Under the pieces are notes generated by a model, which saw only the letters and a program-made list of their open reading frames with translations, did not search any database and was not told the DNA's origin. The position numbers were made by a program, and so were the translations under genes. From GW2011-AR15 sp964512765 (GTDB lineage: Archaea > Nanobdellota > Nanobdellia > Woesearchaeales > GW2011-AR15), in NCBI GenBank assembly GCA_964512765.1, contig CAZEKF010000004.1, positions 1 to 64,000 on the forward strand: a stretch of 64,000 bases of DNA. Reading direction: 5' to 3'. Below are positions 1 to 8,103 of the stretch, one piece after another (positions within the stretch are counted from its first letter, which is position 1; each line of letters starts with the position of its first letter).

Positions 1-633
1 GAAAACCAGGGAGCTGACATTATGAGTTGGCTTTCGCGAGTTAATGAGGAAGCATCAAAATTGAATATTAATGTAGTAATGGATGTGAATGACATTACAG
101 TTACACATACTACGCCATGGAATCTTAGAGTGTTTTTTAACATTACTTATAATATTAATGACCAAAAAAATATTGCGTCATGGACAATAAACAAAGAATT
201 TTCTAAAGATTTTTCAATAAAAGGCTTTGAAGATCCTGTTTATACTGTTGAAACAGCTGATAAGGTTACAGTACTTATTAACCAAACACCAGACACAGAT
301 TTTGTTAACGATGGAACTAATGATACAACTGTTTTGGAAAATCATATATCTAATTCGTATTATATTGAATCAACAACAGCACCGAGTTTTTTAATGAGGT
401 TTACAGGTAATTTATCAGCGTCAGAGTTTGGTATAGAAAGTATTGTAAACCCTGTAGATCTCAGTGCGCAGAGTATACCAATTAAACAACGGTCATTAGT
501 AGATCATGTATATTTTGGAAATGAAACAACTACTGATTTCTGTAATGTTCAGAACATGCCTACGTGGTTCAGGATAGACAATGCAAATGATGATACTTAT
601 GAAGTTGACATATTAACTAAAACAAGTTGTTAA
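1..633 (+). CDS. Pilin-like surface protein, C-terminal part (5' end outside window)
   Basis: The frame is open from base 1 (E-N-Q-G-A-D-I before the first internal ATG at 22), so the gene very probably begins upstream. About 210 residues are visible and no membrane segment is seen in this part. The region around 'PWNLRVFFNITYNINDQ' and the following 'SW' matches the layout of the pilin-like protein at 21147-21962 ('PWTIEVTGQLVYNFKD', then 'SW', then an S-V/I-x-G strand), so the two look paralogous. It probably belongs to a type IV pilus-like cluster continuing off the left edge, next to the secretion platform genes at 979-4272. The function is inferred from that paralogue and context only. 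Confidence 0.6.
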   Translation, partial: ENQGADIMSWLSRVNEEASKLNINVVMDVNDITVTHTTPWNLRVFFNITYNINDQKNIASWTINKEFSKDFSIKGFEDPVYTVETADKVTVLINQTPDTDFVNDGTNDTTVLENHISNSYYIESTTAPSFLMRFTGNLSASEFGIESIVNPVDLSAQSIPIKQRSLVDHVYFGNETTTDFCNVQNMPTWFRIDNANDDTYEVDILTKTSC

Positions 634-637
634 AACA

Positions 638-982
638 ATGATTAAAAACATAACAAAAAAAACAATTATATGTAAACATAAGAAGGTTTTGAATAGTGTA
701 TTTTCTAAAGCAAAAGGTTTAATGTTTTCTAAAAAAATAAAAGAAATAGGTTACATATTTGTTTTTACCAAACCAAGAAAAATAGATTTGCACATGTTCT
801 TTGTTTTTTATCCTATTGATGTTTTGTTTTTAGATAAAGATAAAACAGTTATTGAACTTAAAGAAAATTTCAAACCATTTACAGTATATGTTTCTAAAAA
901 ACCTGCAAGTTATGTCATAGAATTGCCAATAAATACAATAAAAAATAGTAAAACACAATTTAGTGATAAACTTTTTTTCTAA
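638..982 (+). CDS. DUF192 family protein
   Basis: A 114-residue single-domain protein. Recognisable DUF192 features are the early 'AKGLMF' motif, the central 'LHMFFVFYPIDVLFLD' strand pair (family consensus WMKNT.IPLDIIFID) and the late 'ASYVIELP' strand. The biochemical function of DUF192 is not established. No signal peptide is visible, although many family members are exported. It starts 4 bp after the preceding pilin-like gene and overlaps the 3' end of the convergent F protein gene by 4 bp, so it is probably co-transcribed with the pilin-like gene. A second DUF192 domain occurs as the C-terminal half of the protein at 4667-5590. Confidence 0.75.
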   Translation: MIKNITKKTIICKHKKVLNSVFSKAKGLMFSKKIKEIGYIFVFTKPRKIDLHMFFVFYPIDVLFLDKDKTVIELKENFKPFTVYVSKKPASYVIELPINTIKNSKTQFSDKLFF

Positions 983-1983
983 CCAAGAACACCAAAAATT
1001 CCGCTTAGTACGTTTAACATGATAACATAAATAAAAAAGGAAATAGGGACAAACATAAACACATACTTCATACCAGCTTTAATACTACCTTCTCTTAAAT
1101 CTGCAATTATCATTGATGACATACCAGCAATTATCATTACGGATAATTTTGAAAACAGTATAAAATCCTTTGGATCTAACTTATTATCTCCAAAGTTAAG
1201 AGACAAAATACCTGTTGATGAACTAGTGCTTAACTTTTCACCTAAACTTTGAATAATCTGCATTAAATTAAATGATAATGCAAACAAGATAGGAGATACT
1301 ACAACTGCAACAACAGAAATAAAAATAATGTAACTTGTTACAGACGCAATAAGTTCTTTGTTTAAGTAAGACGCTTCTTTTACATTCTTAACTATTCTGT
1401 CTATTAAATCTGAAACATTACCACCAGATCTTAGACCTATTATTATCATATCAATTGATTCTTCTAACAATGTTGAACTGTACTTGTTAGAAAATTCTTT
1501 TAATGCTTGTTCAGTATCTTCACCAGCCATAACTTTTTTTGCTACTATCTGGATCTCTGTTTTTAGTACACCAAACTCAGGTTGAATAGATTGCCATAAC
1601 GCTTTGTCAAAACTCATACCTGCTCTTAAATTAACAGAAACTTGTTCTAAAAAGTCAGGAAGTACTTCTTCAATTTTTCTTGTTCTCTTAAATATAACAA
1701 ATTCATAAAATAACCAAAAACAGATAATGATTAAAAATACTAAAACAAGTTCAGTAACTGTTAACACTAAGAACGATATTAAAAGTATCATTATAACTTG
1801 TGCAGAAGTTATGGTTGGGAGTATTACTAAGAAATAAATTCCAATAGTGAATATCAATGATATTATGAAGATTAAACCATAAAGACCGTATGGAACTTCT
1901 TTCTTACCAGTTTTTATAATGTAATTCTTAATTTTACCTCGGATCTTTTCAGGCATAATATTTTTACCTAATGCAGCAAACAT
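979..1983 (-). CDS. Type II secretion F domain protein (TadC/FlaJ-like platform protein)
   Basis: A 334-residue membrane protein with two hydrophobic pairs, around residues 35-95 and 210-330, on either side of a cytoplasmic helical T2SSF domain ('VLPDFLEQVSVNLRAGMSFDKALWQS', 'MIIIGLRSGGNVSDLIDRI'). Family role: inner-membrane platform that couples the assembly ATPase to pilin extraction in type IV pili, archaella and Tad systems. It is the third gene of a minus-strand operon, ATPase (2791-4272), first F protein (1983-2771), this gene; its start overlaps the previous stop by one base. This ATPase-F-F order is typical of archaeal pilus loci. Confidence 0.85.
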   Translation of the reverse strand: MFAALGKNIMPEKIRGKIKNYIIKTGKKEVPYGLYGLIFIISLIFTIGIYFLVILPTITSAQVIMILLISFLVLTVTELVLVFLIIICFWLFYEFVIFKRTRKIEEVLPDFLEQVSVNLRAGMSFDKALWQSIQPEFGVLKTEIQIVAKKVMAGEDTEQALKEFSNKYSSTLLEESIDMIIIGLRSGGNVSDLIDRIVKNVKEASYLNKELIASVTSYIIFISVVAVVVSPILFALSFNLMQIIQSLGEKLSTSSSTGILSLNFGDNKLDPKDFILFSKLSVMIIAGMSSMIIADLREGSIKAGMKYVFMFVPISFFIYVIMLNVLSGIFGVLG

Positions 1984-2771
1984 TATTCCATCACCCCAGG
2001 TTTTAATGATCTAAAAGATAATACAAAAAAGACTTGTACGACAAGTAATAAGAACGTGATAAAAAGAAGAATTCTAAGGTCTATTACTAATACTCCAGGT
2101 AATAAACTTGAACTAACTATTAAGATTGCAGTTCCAATGCTCGGTAAAATAGCTCCAAGTATCATGTAAAACATTGACATTGGATTAAGTTTTTTACCGT
2201 ATTCTTTGATATGAATCAAATGCATTCTACTAATATCTTCAATTGTACTTTTTAATGTTTTTTGTAGATCTGCACCTGTTTTCAAAGAAGTTCTAATCTC
2301 TTCTAATATCTTTGAATATGCTTTTGACGGACTGTATTCAACAGATTTTTTCAACGCGTCTTCAACAGTCATTCCCAGTGAAATGTCAAACATTAGTTCT
2401 TTGAAGTACACGCTTGATTTTGTTCTTAAGTTAGATACACTTTCAATTGAGTTTATTAAAGAAGAACCACTTTCAATTTTTAGTAATAAATGCCTGGCAG
2501 AGTACAATAAATCAGATTCAAGCATAGCTTTTTTACTTCTTAAACTAAAAATTGGGATTAGTTTAATCAAGTTAAAACTTAAAACAAAGAAGACAAAAAA
2601 GACAAATACTGCATAAAATACAGGTTTATTATTAACTATCAAGATGGCTGCAATTAACCCAGAAATAAGTAGTGAGATAATTGCACTGAATAAAAAACAT
2701 GTCCTGGTAAACCTTTCAAGATCATTTTGCGTTTTTTTAAAGTCTTCTTGATATTTTTTTGAGAAAAACAT
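1983..2771 (-). CDS. Type II secretion F domain protein (TadB/FlaJ-like platform protein)
   Basis: A 262-residue protein with two N-terminal membrane helices (about residues 27-75), a helical T2SSF domain ('LLYSARHLLLKIESGSSLINSIE', 'EIRTSLKTGADLQKTLKSTIEDIS') and C-terminal membrane helices (about 195-255). It pairs with the larger F protein directly downstream, and together they would form the membrane platform on which the ATPase encoded upstream acts. The start ATG lies 20 bp after the ATPase stop, and its own stop overlaps the next start. Which F protein corresponds to TadB and which to TadC cannot be decided from sequence inspection. Confidence 0.82.
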   Translation of the reverse strand: MFFSKKYQEDFKKTQNDLERFTRTCFLFSAIISLLISGLIAAILIVNNKPVFYAVFVFFVFFVLSFNLIKLIPIFSLRSKKAMLESDLLYSARHLLLKIESGSSLINSIESVSNLRTKSSVYFKELMFDISLGMTVEDALKKSVEYSPSKAYSKILEEIRTSLKTGADLQKTLKSTIEDISRMHLIHIKEYGKKLNPMSMFYMILGAILPSIGTAILIVSSSLLPGVLVIDLRILLFITFLLLVVQVFFVLSFRSLKPGVME

Positions 2772-2790
2772 GTTTGTAATATTCGTTCAC

Positions 2791-4272
2791 CTATTCAAGT
2801 GATGTATAAAATTTGTTTTGTGATACTAAACTAAGCAAATGTTGTCTTTCAGTGTAATAATCTGACATTATTAATCCGATTTTGTTAATATCTGCAATGT
2901 TTTGGTCGACTAACCATTTTAGTACAGACATCTTTTCTTTGATTTCTTGATAAATTTGGTCAACACCCATCCCTGTGTACAGGTTCAAAGTGTTTATTAA
3001 TTTGTCAGGTTTTGAAGTTTGATTCATTATATCTTTCATACTATCATGTTGCATTACTAAATTAGGGTTACCATTATCATCTATTTCTGCTACTTGGAAC
3101 GTTCGTCTTTTACCTGTTCTACGGTTCCTATGTTGGACAACCATTAATCCAACCGAAGATATCAGTTTCTTTGGTAGGTTAATTGGCGGATTTGTTAAAC
3201 GTGCAATAGCTTCATCAACATTGCTAGCGTGGAATGTTGTATAAACAGAATGGCCAGTATGCATTGCTTCAAACATTACTTCAAGTTCTTTTTCACGTCT
3301 TACTTCACCAACAATTATTCTGTCTGGCCGCATTCTTAATGTGTTGATCATACAATCTAACATTGTAATTTCGCCTTTACCTTCAGGGTTTGCTAATCTT
3401 GATTGCATAGGTACCCAGTGCAATGTTTTAGGCAATCTTAGCTCGCGAGTGTCTTCAATTGAAATTATTCTTTGGTTAGGCGGGAAAAAATTGGAGACAA
3501 CGTTCATAAAAGAAGTTTTACCAGATCCTGTACCGCCCACTATTAAAATTGAAATTTCATACTGAATAGCTTGCCAGATTAGTGCAGCAGACGAGTAATC
3601 TATTGTTTTGTTTTTTAAAAATGAAGTTATTGTCCAAGGCGTACTAGCAAACTTTCTAATGGTTAATGTGTTACCTTTAGTAGTGATTGGAGCTAGTGTA
3701 GCATTAACCCTATCACCTGTTTCAAGATGCGCGTCTAATAATGGTTGTAACAAACTAATTCCTTTGTCAACGTTCCTACCTATTAATGTTGCAAAGTGCC
3801 TTACTTTATTTTCATCGTCAAAAACAATGTTAGTTTTTAACCAACCGTGTTTCCTATGATACACCCAGACATTAGTTTTAGCACCGTTAACAACAATTTC
3901 TTCTAACTCAGGATCTTTTAATAAAAATTCTAGTTCAGCAAGACCAAGGCTAGTAATAATAATGTAATTTGTAATAACTTCTGTTGTGTTTTCATCCACA
4001 CCAGAAAACTGGCCTTTTACTATTTCTTTTAGCTTAACTTTAAACTGCTCTTTTATTTCTTTTTCACCTTGTTTTTTATCTTCTAAATTGAAACTTAAAC
4101 TTGTTATGATATCTTCTCTGATTCGTTCAATAATTCTTTTAGTTTCGTCAGTAATGTTTAACAAAGAAAGATGGTAAAATGGCACGGGATGGCCCTGTTG
4201 ACTGTATATGTGGATTTGTAACGGAATGTTGTCAGAAGTTACAGTATATGAATCTATTGACTTTGTTTCCAA
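2791..4272 (-). CDS. VirB11/TadA-type secretion ATPase
   Basis: A 493-residue hexameric ATPase of the type II/IV secretion superfamily, cytoplasmic, powering pilus assembly. Visible motifs are Walker A 'GGTGSGKTS' (about residues 245-253), the Asp box 'ISIEDTRELRLP', Walker B 'RPDRIIVGEVR' and the His box 'GHSVYTTFHA'. The N-terminal 230 residues hold the usual domain ending in 'LEEIVVNG'. It is first in a minus-strand operon with two T2SSF platform proteins. A stable hairpin (4375-4402) lies upstream, between it and sec61-beta. A second, larger ATPase of the same superfamily is at 13403-15676. Confidence 0.9.
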   Translation of the reverse strand: METKSIDSYTVTSDNIPLQIHIYSQQGHPVPFYHLSLLNITDETKRIIERIREDIITSLSFNLEDKKQGEKEIKEQFKVKLKEIVKGQFSGVDENTTEVITNYIIITSLGLAELEFLLKDPELEEIVVNGAKTNVWVYHRKHGWLKTNIVFDDENKVRHFATLIGRNVDKGISLLQPLLDAHLETGDRVNATLAPITTKGNTLTIRKFASTPWTITSFLKNKTIDYSSAALIWQAIQYEISILIVGGTGSGKTSFMNVVSNFFPPNQRIISIEDTRELRLPKTLHWVPMQSRLANPEGKGEITMLDCMINTLRMRPDRIIVGEVRREKELEVMFEAMHTGHSVYTTFHASNVDEAIARLTNPPINLPKKLISSVGLMVVQHRNRRTGKRRTFQVAEIDDNGNPNLVMQHDSMKDIMNQTSKPDKLINTLNLYTGMGVDQIYQEIKEKMSVLKWLVDQNIADINKIGLIMSDYYTERQHLLSLVSQNKFYTSLE

Positions 4273-4374
4273 AATGTTACCCTCTTTTTTATTCTACAGA
4301 AAATATACTCGAACTATCTTTTAAATGTTTCGTCCCAAGCTTTTTACAAAAAACCTTGAGGAAAAAGACATTAA

Positions 4375-4402
4375 GGACTACATTCACTACGTGAAGTAGT
4401 CC
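4375..4402 (-). terminator. Near-perfect 12-bp hairpin between sec61-beta and the secretion ATPase gene
   Basis: GGACTAC (4375-4381) pairs with GTAGTCC (4396-4402). After one bulged A, TTCAC (4383-4387) pairs with GTGAA (4391-4395), leaving loop TAC. On the minus strand a short T-run lies about 10 bases beyond the stem. It may end the sec61-beta transcript or lie in the 5' region of the secretion operon. This is a structural reading only; no transcript data. Confidence 0.45.
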
Positions 4403-4438
4403 GAATAATGTATGTAAACATACACATATGAGAAACTA

Positions 4439-4612
4439 CTAACCAAATATGCTATTGCCCCAGATGTTTAGGATAATAACAAGAATTATTACAATAATTG
4501 CTAAAAATATTACATGGCCAGGTTTGAACTCGATTTTTGACTTATAGTCATCAAAATATCTAGTAATACCTGCACCGCCGCTTGGCATGGTAATCTTATC
4601 TTTTTTTGCCAT
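4439..4612 (-). CDS. Protein translocase subunit Sec61-beta (SecG-like)
   Basis: A 57-residue protein. It opens with MAKKDKITMPSGGAGITRYF, matching the archaeal Sec61-beta pattern of a short basic/Ser-Gly-Gly-rich N-terminus with 'MPSGGAGI.RYF'. A conserved amphipathic stretch 'KIEFKPGHVI' follows, then a single C-terminal membrane helix (about residues 35-52). It is the small accessory subunit of the SecYEG/Sec61 channel. The gene stands alone on the minus strand, divergent from the CDP-alcohol phosphatidyltransferase fusion at 4667. The start is set by the only ATG compatible with the conserved N-terminus. Confidence 0.88.
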   Translation of the reverse strand: MAKKDKITMPSGGAGITRYFDDYKSKIEFKPGHVIFLAIIVIILVIILNIWGNSIFG

Positions 4613-4666
4613 TAAACCGAGGAAAGAAAGGTTAATTTAAAAAACTTACTGAATTAATTTTTTATT

Positions 4667-5590
4667 ATGACACCGAATCTTGTAACTAGTTCAAGGTTTG
4701 TTCTTGGGTTGGTTATGATATATTTTGCTTATGTTGGTTCTTATTTTATGTTTTTTTTAATGTATTTTATTGCATTAATGTCAGATATACTAGACGGATA
4801 TTTGGCTAGAAGGTTAAATAAAAAAACTAAGTTAGGTGCTAAACTTGATATAATTGCAGATAACTTTATTGTTTTATGTTTATTATTTAGTTTGTTTTTA
4901 TTCAAACGTTATATTTTGGTGAAGTATAGTCTATTATTTGTGTTTTTGTTTATTTATTATTTGCTTATACAAACATTATGTTATATAATTAAAAAAAAGT
5001 ACATTTTTATGAGAACATATGCAGCCAACCTTGCAGCCATAATATTTCCTTTTGTTATATTATCAATGATTATTGTAGAGATTAAAGTTGTAATTTATTT
5101 TTATTTTATTCTGATGTTATACAGTCTTACTGAAAAATTATTTTTAGAGTTAGAAAATAAGAAAAAAGTAACAATTTTCACTTTGAAATTTAATACCATT
5201 GCAATGTTCTTGATCATAACATCTGTTTTTATAACTATATTTCTTAATGTTCCATTACTTGAAAATAAAATATGTTTTGAAAACAAAGTTTGTATTCCAA
5301 TTGAAGTAATGGACAATCCTTTGTCTAGACAATTTGGTTTAATGTACAGAAACTCGTTAGAAGGAGGCATGTTGTTTGTTTTTGATCATACAGATGAATA
5401 TAGTTTTTGGATGAAGAATGTTAGATTTCCAATAGATATGATTCTTTTAGATGAAAATGAAACAATACTTAACATAATTGAGAATGTTCAACCTTGTTAC
5501 CAAGAACCTTGTCCAGTGTATACATCAAAAGCAAGATATGTTCTTGAAGTTAATGCAGGGTTTAGTGAAAAAAACAGGTTGAAAATTTGA
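4667..5590 (+). CDS. CDP-alcohol phosphatidyltransferase fused to a C-terminal DUF192 domain
   Basis: A 307-residue two-domain protein. Residues 1-190 form a multi-helix membrane CDP-alcohol phosphatidyltransferase with the full signature D-x2-DG-x2-AR-x8-G-x3-D-x3-D ('DILDGYLARR...GAKLDIIAD', residues 39-66), the metal- and CDP-binding site for phospholipid headgroup transfer. After a membrane helix near 175-192, residues about 200-307 are a complete DUF192 domain ('RQFGLMYRNSL', 'GGMLFVF', 'FWMKNVRFPIDMILLD'), which should lie outside the membrane. The phospholipid made (inositol, glycerol or serine type) cannot be told. The fusion is unusual (see findings). Confidence 0.85.
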   Translation: MTPNLVTSSRFVLGLVMIYFAYVGSYFMFFLMYFIALMSDILDGYLARRLNKKTKLGAKLDIIADNFIVLCLLFSLFLFKRYILVKYSLLFVFLFIYYLLIQTLCYIIKKKYIFMRTYAANLAAIIFPFVILSMIIVEIKVVIYFYFILMLYSLTEKLFLELENKKKVTIFTLKFNTIAMFLIITSVFITIFLNVPLLENKICFENKVCIPIEVMDNPLSRQFGLMYRNSLEGGMLFVFDHTDEYSFWMKNVRFPIDMILLDENETILNIIENVQPCYQEPCPVYTSKARYVLEVNAGFSEKNRLKI

Positions 5591-5681
5591 GGCAGAGATA
5601 AATTTTTGCATCCCTTGTTCTTTACCAGTTTTATCCTTTTTTTCTTATATCTTTAAATATAAGATAAAATCTGCAATATTT

Positions 5682-6026
5682 ATGGGGGACGGAATTATAA
5701 ATCAAGGGCTTATAGATGAATTTTACAGACTATGGCCTGATCTTAAGGGCCCTGCAATATGGCTCGGGATTGATGTTATTCTATTAATAACTGGTTATGT
5801 CTGCAGTAAATTACAACCCAAAGATGAATCACAACAACCAGATTATCCAGGGGAACTCGAAGCATATTTAGAAAGAATACCTCGAGAAGGAGATACAATT
5901 GACAGACAAGTAGTTGAGGGTATGATGACATCAGTTCAAAATGCACTTAGAAATGACGTTCCAAAATATAAAATCATAGCAGCACTTGATAATTATTTAC
6001 AAAGAATGGATGCTTATACTGAATGA
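5682..6026 (+). CDS. Hypothetical single-span membrane protein
   Basis: A 114-residue protein of unrecognised family. Residues about 24-43 ('PAIWLGIDVILLITGYVC') form one membrane helix. The rest is soluble, with a likely helical C-terminus ('VVEGMMTSVQNALRNDVPKYKIIAALDNYLQRMDAY'). A TATA-like stretch ('taaatataagata') lies about 25-30 bp before the ATG, which suits a leaderless message. No operon partner is obvious: it follows the phosphatidyltransferase fusion after about 90 bp and precedes a 170-bp non-coding gap. Confidence 0.6.
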   Translation: MGDGIINQGLIDEFYRLWPDLKGPAIWLGIDVILLITGYVCSKLQPKDESQQPDYPGELEAYLERIPREGDTIDRQVVEGMMTSVQNALRNDVPKYKIIAALDNYLQRMDAYTE

Positions 6027-6196
6027 TCTTTCTTTTTCTCACTGGACATTAACTTGACTGAAGAACAAATATTCTTAGAAGAATAATTTTATCAAGAAAG
6101 ATTATTAAGAGATTTCTATTACTTTTTTATTATGAACTTGTTAAATTGCTATGTAATGATGCATTAATCTAGTTCATTGTCTGTTCTACGAGGTGA
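6027..6196. other. Non-coding gap with inverted repeats
   Basis: No credible gene is seen. GATCTTTCTT just after the preceding stop is mirrored by AAGAAAGATTA near 6096-6106, and TATTCTT-AG-AAGAATA near 6070-6085 forms a small hairpin. One copy of ACTGGACA (6041-6048) is present; three more copies lie at 8978-9049. Confidence 0.4.
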
Positions 6197-6250
6197 TTTA
6201 AATTCAAAATTGGAATAATTGCGGGTACAAAAATCGATACACAATTTGGC

Positions 6251-6865
6251 GTGGATTATTTTTCAAAAAAAGGATTGTTTGTAATAGGTTATCCTATATC
6301 AAAAAATCCGCAAGAACAAACAAAATTACAAGCACTTAACAGAAAGCAATTAACACAATTGGTTCAAACTGCAGTTAATAACCTCAAACAAAGAGGAGTT
6401 AAAGCAATTATTATTTACTGTAATTCATTAAGTGGAGCAGTTGATCTTGAATATCTTAGAGAAAATAATACTATTTCAATAATAACTCCTTTAGACGTTT
6501 ACACAAGAATTGCTAGTTCCTACAATGTTTTGGGTTTAATTGCTGCTAATTGTCAAAGCACTGCAAATATTGAAAAATTAATTTTGACAAAAAACCCAGG
6601 TGCTATAGTTATTGGACAGGGTAACCTTAGGATTGTGAATGACGTTGAACAGGGATTAGATCCTTGTAAAATAATTGAAAACCATGGTTTAATAGCTCAC
6701 TGTAATAACTTAATAAACTCTGGATCAGAAATAATACTACTCGGATGCACGCATTTTACATATTTTTATAAAGAGCTTAGACTGAAAACAAAAGGAAAGT
6801 TGCTGGAACCTTCAAATGAAATGTTTCATATGCTTAGCAACATATTTATACTAAAAGCAAAATAA
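6251..6865 (+). CDS. Aspartate/glutamate racemase family protein (true start probably upstream)
   Basis: Belongs to the Asp/Glu racemase superfamily, cofactor-independent enzymes with two catalytic cysteines. Both are present: 'IIIYCNSLSG' (first Cys) and 'IILLGCTHFTYF' (second Cys). The coordinates use the first canonical start, a GTG at 6251, but homology continues upstream in frame: codons from about 6203 encode K-I-G-I-I-A-G-T-K-I-D-T-Q-F-G, the expected first beta-strand. A ribosome binding site GAGGTGAT (6190-6197) fits a start near 6203-6209, where only TTC, AAA or ATT codons exist. Substrate is unknown. The next gene starts 7 bp after the stop. Confidence 0.8.
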   Translation: MDYFSKKGLFVIGYPISKNPQEQTKLQALNRKQLTQLVQTAVNNLKQRGVKAIIIYCNSLSGAVDLEYLRENNTISIITPLDVYTRIASSYNVLGLIAANCQSTANIEKLILTKNPGAIVIGQGNLRIVNDVEQGLDPCKIIENHGLIAHCNNLINSGSEIILLGCTHFTYFYKELRLKTKGKLLEPSNEMFHMLSNIFILKAK

Positions 6866-6872
6866 TGGATGT

Positions 6873-7265
6873 ATGAACAAATTTAAACTGATTACTATAA
6901 TAATTATTGTTGTTCTTATTCTAGGATCATTTGGTTTAGCTAGTTATCTTGCATACAAAAAATATCAGTTTGATTTTTCTTTCAGTTTTATAGAAATGAC
7001 TACATACGTTAAAAATAACGAATACTTTAAAGCTGAAGAAAAATGTGATGAACTTGATTATAGACAAGCACCCTGCCACATAGCATTTTTAACTTTAATG
7101 CAACATAAGTTTAATGTTAGTGATACTCCCTTAACAAAAGACTATTGTAGTAAAATATCAGGAGAACAGAAAACTCCATGGTGGAGCTTATTTATATTTA
7201 GTAAAAAGAAATATAACCAAGAAGTTTTAGTACAACAACAGAAGTGTTTTGAGTATTTTAGTTAA
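6873..7265 (+). CDS. Hypothetical membrane-anchored protein
   Basis: A 130-residue protein with one N-terminal membrane helix (residues about 5-28) and a soluble domain, presumably external, containing four cysteines ('EEKCDELDYRQAPC', 'DYCSKI', 'QQKCFEYF') that could form two disulfides. It has no recognisable family. It starts 7 bp after the racemase gene and is probably co-transcribed with it. Its stop overlaps the end of the convergent methyltransferase gene by 4 bp. Confidence 0.6.
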   Translation: MNKFKLITIIIIVVLILGSFGLASYLAYKKYQFDFSFSFIEMTTYVKNNEYFKAEEKCDELDYRQAPCHIAFLTLMQHKFNVSDTPLTKDYCSKISGEQKTPWWSLFIFSKKKYNQEVLVQQQKCFEYFS

Positions 7266-7723
7266 AACCATCTAGGTACTTTTTTGCAATATTCTATGTA
7301 ACTTTTTCCAAACCGTTTTTTTAGGTTTGGTTCCTCGTGATATAGAACGTATAAATTTATTGCTAAAAAGTTTAGGAAAGGTAGTAGTAATAACAATGTA
7401 TGACCAAATATTAAAGAAATGCCTAATAAATTAGTAGTATGAGCCATATAAATAGGATTTCTTGTATATTTGTACAATCCTTTAACAACCATTTTCTTTG
7501 GTGGAGAAGTTGGAACAGGTGTTCCTTTACCAATGAACCAAAACAACCCTGTACAGTATAAGAACAAAATTACACCAAAAGTTAGAACAGTATAGCCTAA
7601 ATATTTCAAATTAGAGTAAATAGGTAGGCCAAAATAATTTGATAAAGATATAAAACTAAACGGAAGTATGAAATATTCTAATGATCCAAAACAAATTGCA
7701 AGTACAACAGATCTTAGTTTCAT
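7262..7723 (-). CDS. Isoprenylcysteine carboxyl methyltransferase-like (PEMT/ICMT) membrane protein
   Basis: A 153-residue polytopic protein. The C-terminal half shows the PEMT/ICMT signature: 'VKGLYKYTRNPIYMAH' (G-x-Y-x-x-x-R-N/H-P-x-Y), then a membrane helix and 'HEEPNLKKRFGKSYIEYCKKVPRW' (E-E-x-x-L-x-x-x-F-G-x-x-Y), which together bind S-adenosylmethionine in this family. Substrate cannot be inferred; bacterial and archaeal members act on lipids or unknown small molecules. The ATG overlaps the stop of the tRNA-binding domain gene by 4 bp, indicating translational coupling. Confidence 0.78.
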   Translation of the reverse strand: MKLRSVVLAICFGSLEYFILPFSFISLSNYFGLPIYSNLKYLGYTVLTFGVILFLYCTGLFWFIGKGTPVPTSPPKKMVVKGLYKYTRNPIYMAHTTNLLGISLIFGHTLLLLLPFLNFLAINLYVLYHEEPNLKKRFGKSYIEYCKKVPRWF

Positions 7724-8070
7724 CCTGCTCGTGTGCCGTTAGGAACAGGTTTTTCAGGTGTTGCAAGTACAGGTGTTATTTTATCAGGGTATCCAATGTC
7801 ATAAATCATGCCTTCAGATTTCACGCCCATCATTTCCCTAGGTTCAAGGTTAACAACAAACAATGCTTGCATGCCTTCAATTTCTTTAGGATTATCTCTT
7901 TCTTTTTTCATGCCAACTACAATGTTTCGTTTATGATCGCCAAAGTCCACTACTAATTTAACAAGTTTGTCTGACTTTTCAACATCTTCAACCTTTTCTA
8001 TTGTTCCTACTCTAACATCTATTTTTTCAAGATCTTTGTAACTTATTGTTGGTTTTATTGGTGCTGCCAT
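7720..8070 (-). CDS. tRNA-binding domain protein (MetRS C-terminal/CsaA-like)
   Basis: A 116-residue OB-fold protein. It has the EMAP-II/Trbp111-type pattern 'KIDVRVGTIEKVEDVEKSDKLVKLVVDFG' followed by 'RNIVVGMKKE', 'GMQALFVVNLEPREMMGVKSEGMI' and a 'PVPNGTRAG' tail. Such proteins bind tRNA as stand-alone subunits or as the C-terminal part of methionyl-tRNA synthetase. The ATG at 8070 is preferred over the in-frame TTG at 8082 because a TATA-like box (about 8094-8104 read on the minus strand) lies about 25-30 bp before it, giving a leaderless message. Coupled to the downstream methyltransferase. Confidence 0.85.
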   Translation of the reverse strand: MAAPIKPTISYKDLEKIDVRVGTIEKVEDVEKSDKLVKLVVDFGDHKRNIVVGMKKERDNPKEIEGMQALFVVNLEPREMMGVKSEGMIYDIGYPDKITPVLATPEKPVPNGTRAG

Positions 8071-8103
8071 AATACATGACAAAATACTCTGAGAATATAA
8101 ATT

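Noticed and set aside
2383..2616. 77-codon plus-strand frame opposite the first F protein
   Set aside because: Antisense shadow of a conserved secretion gene.
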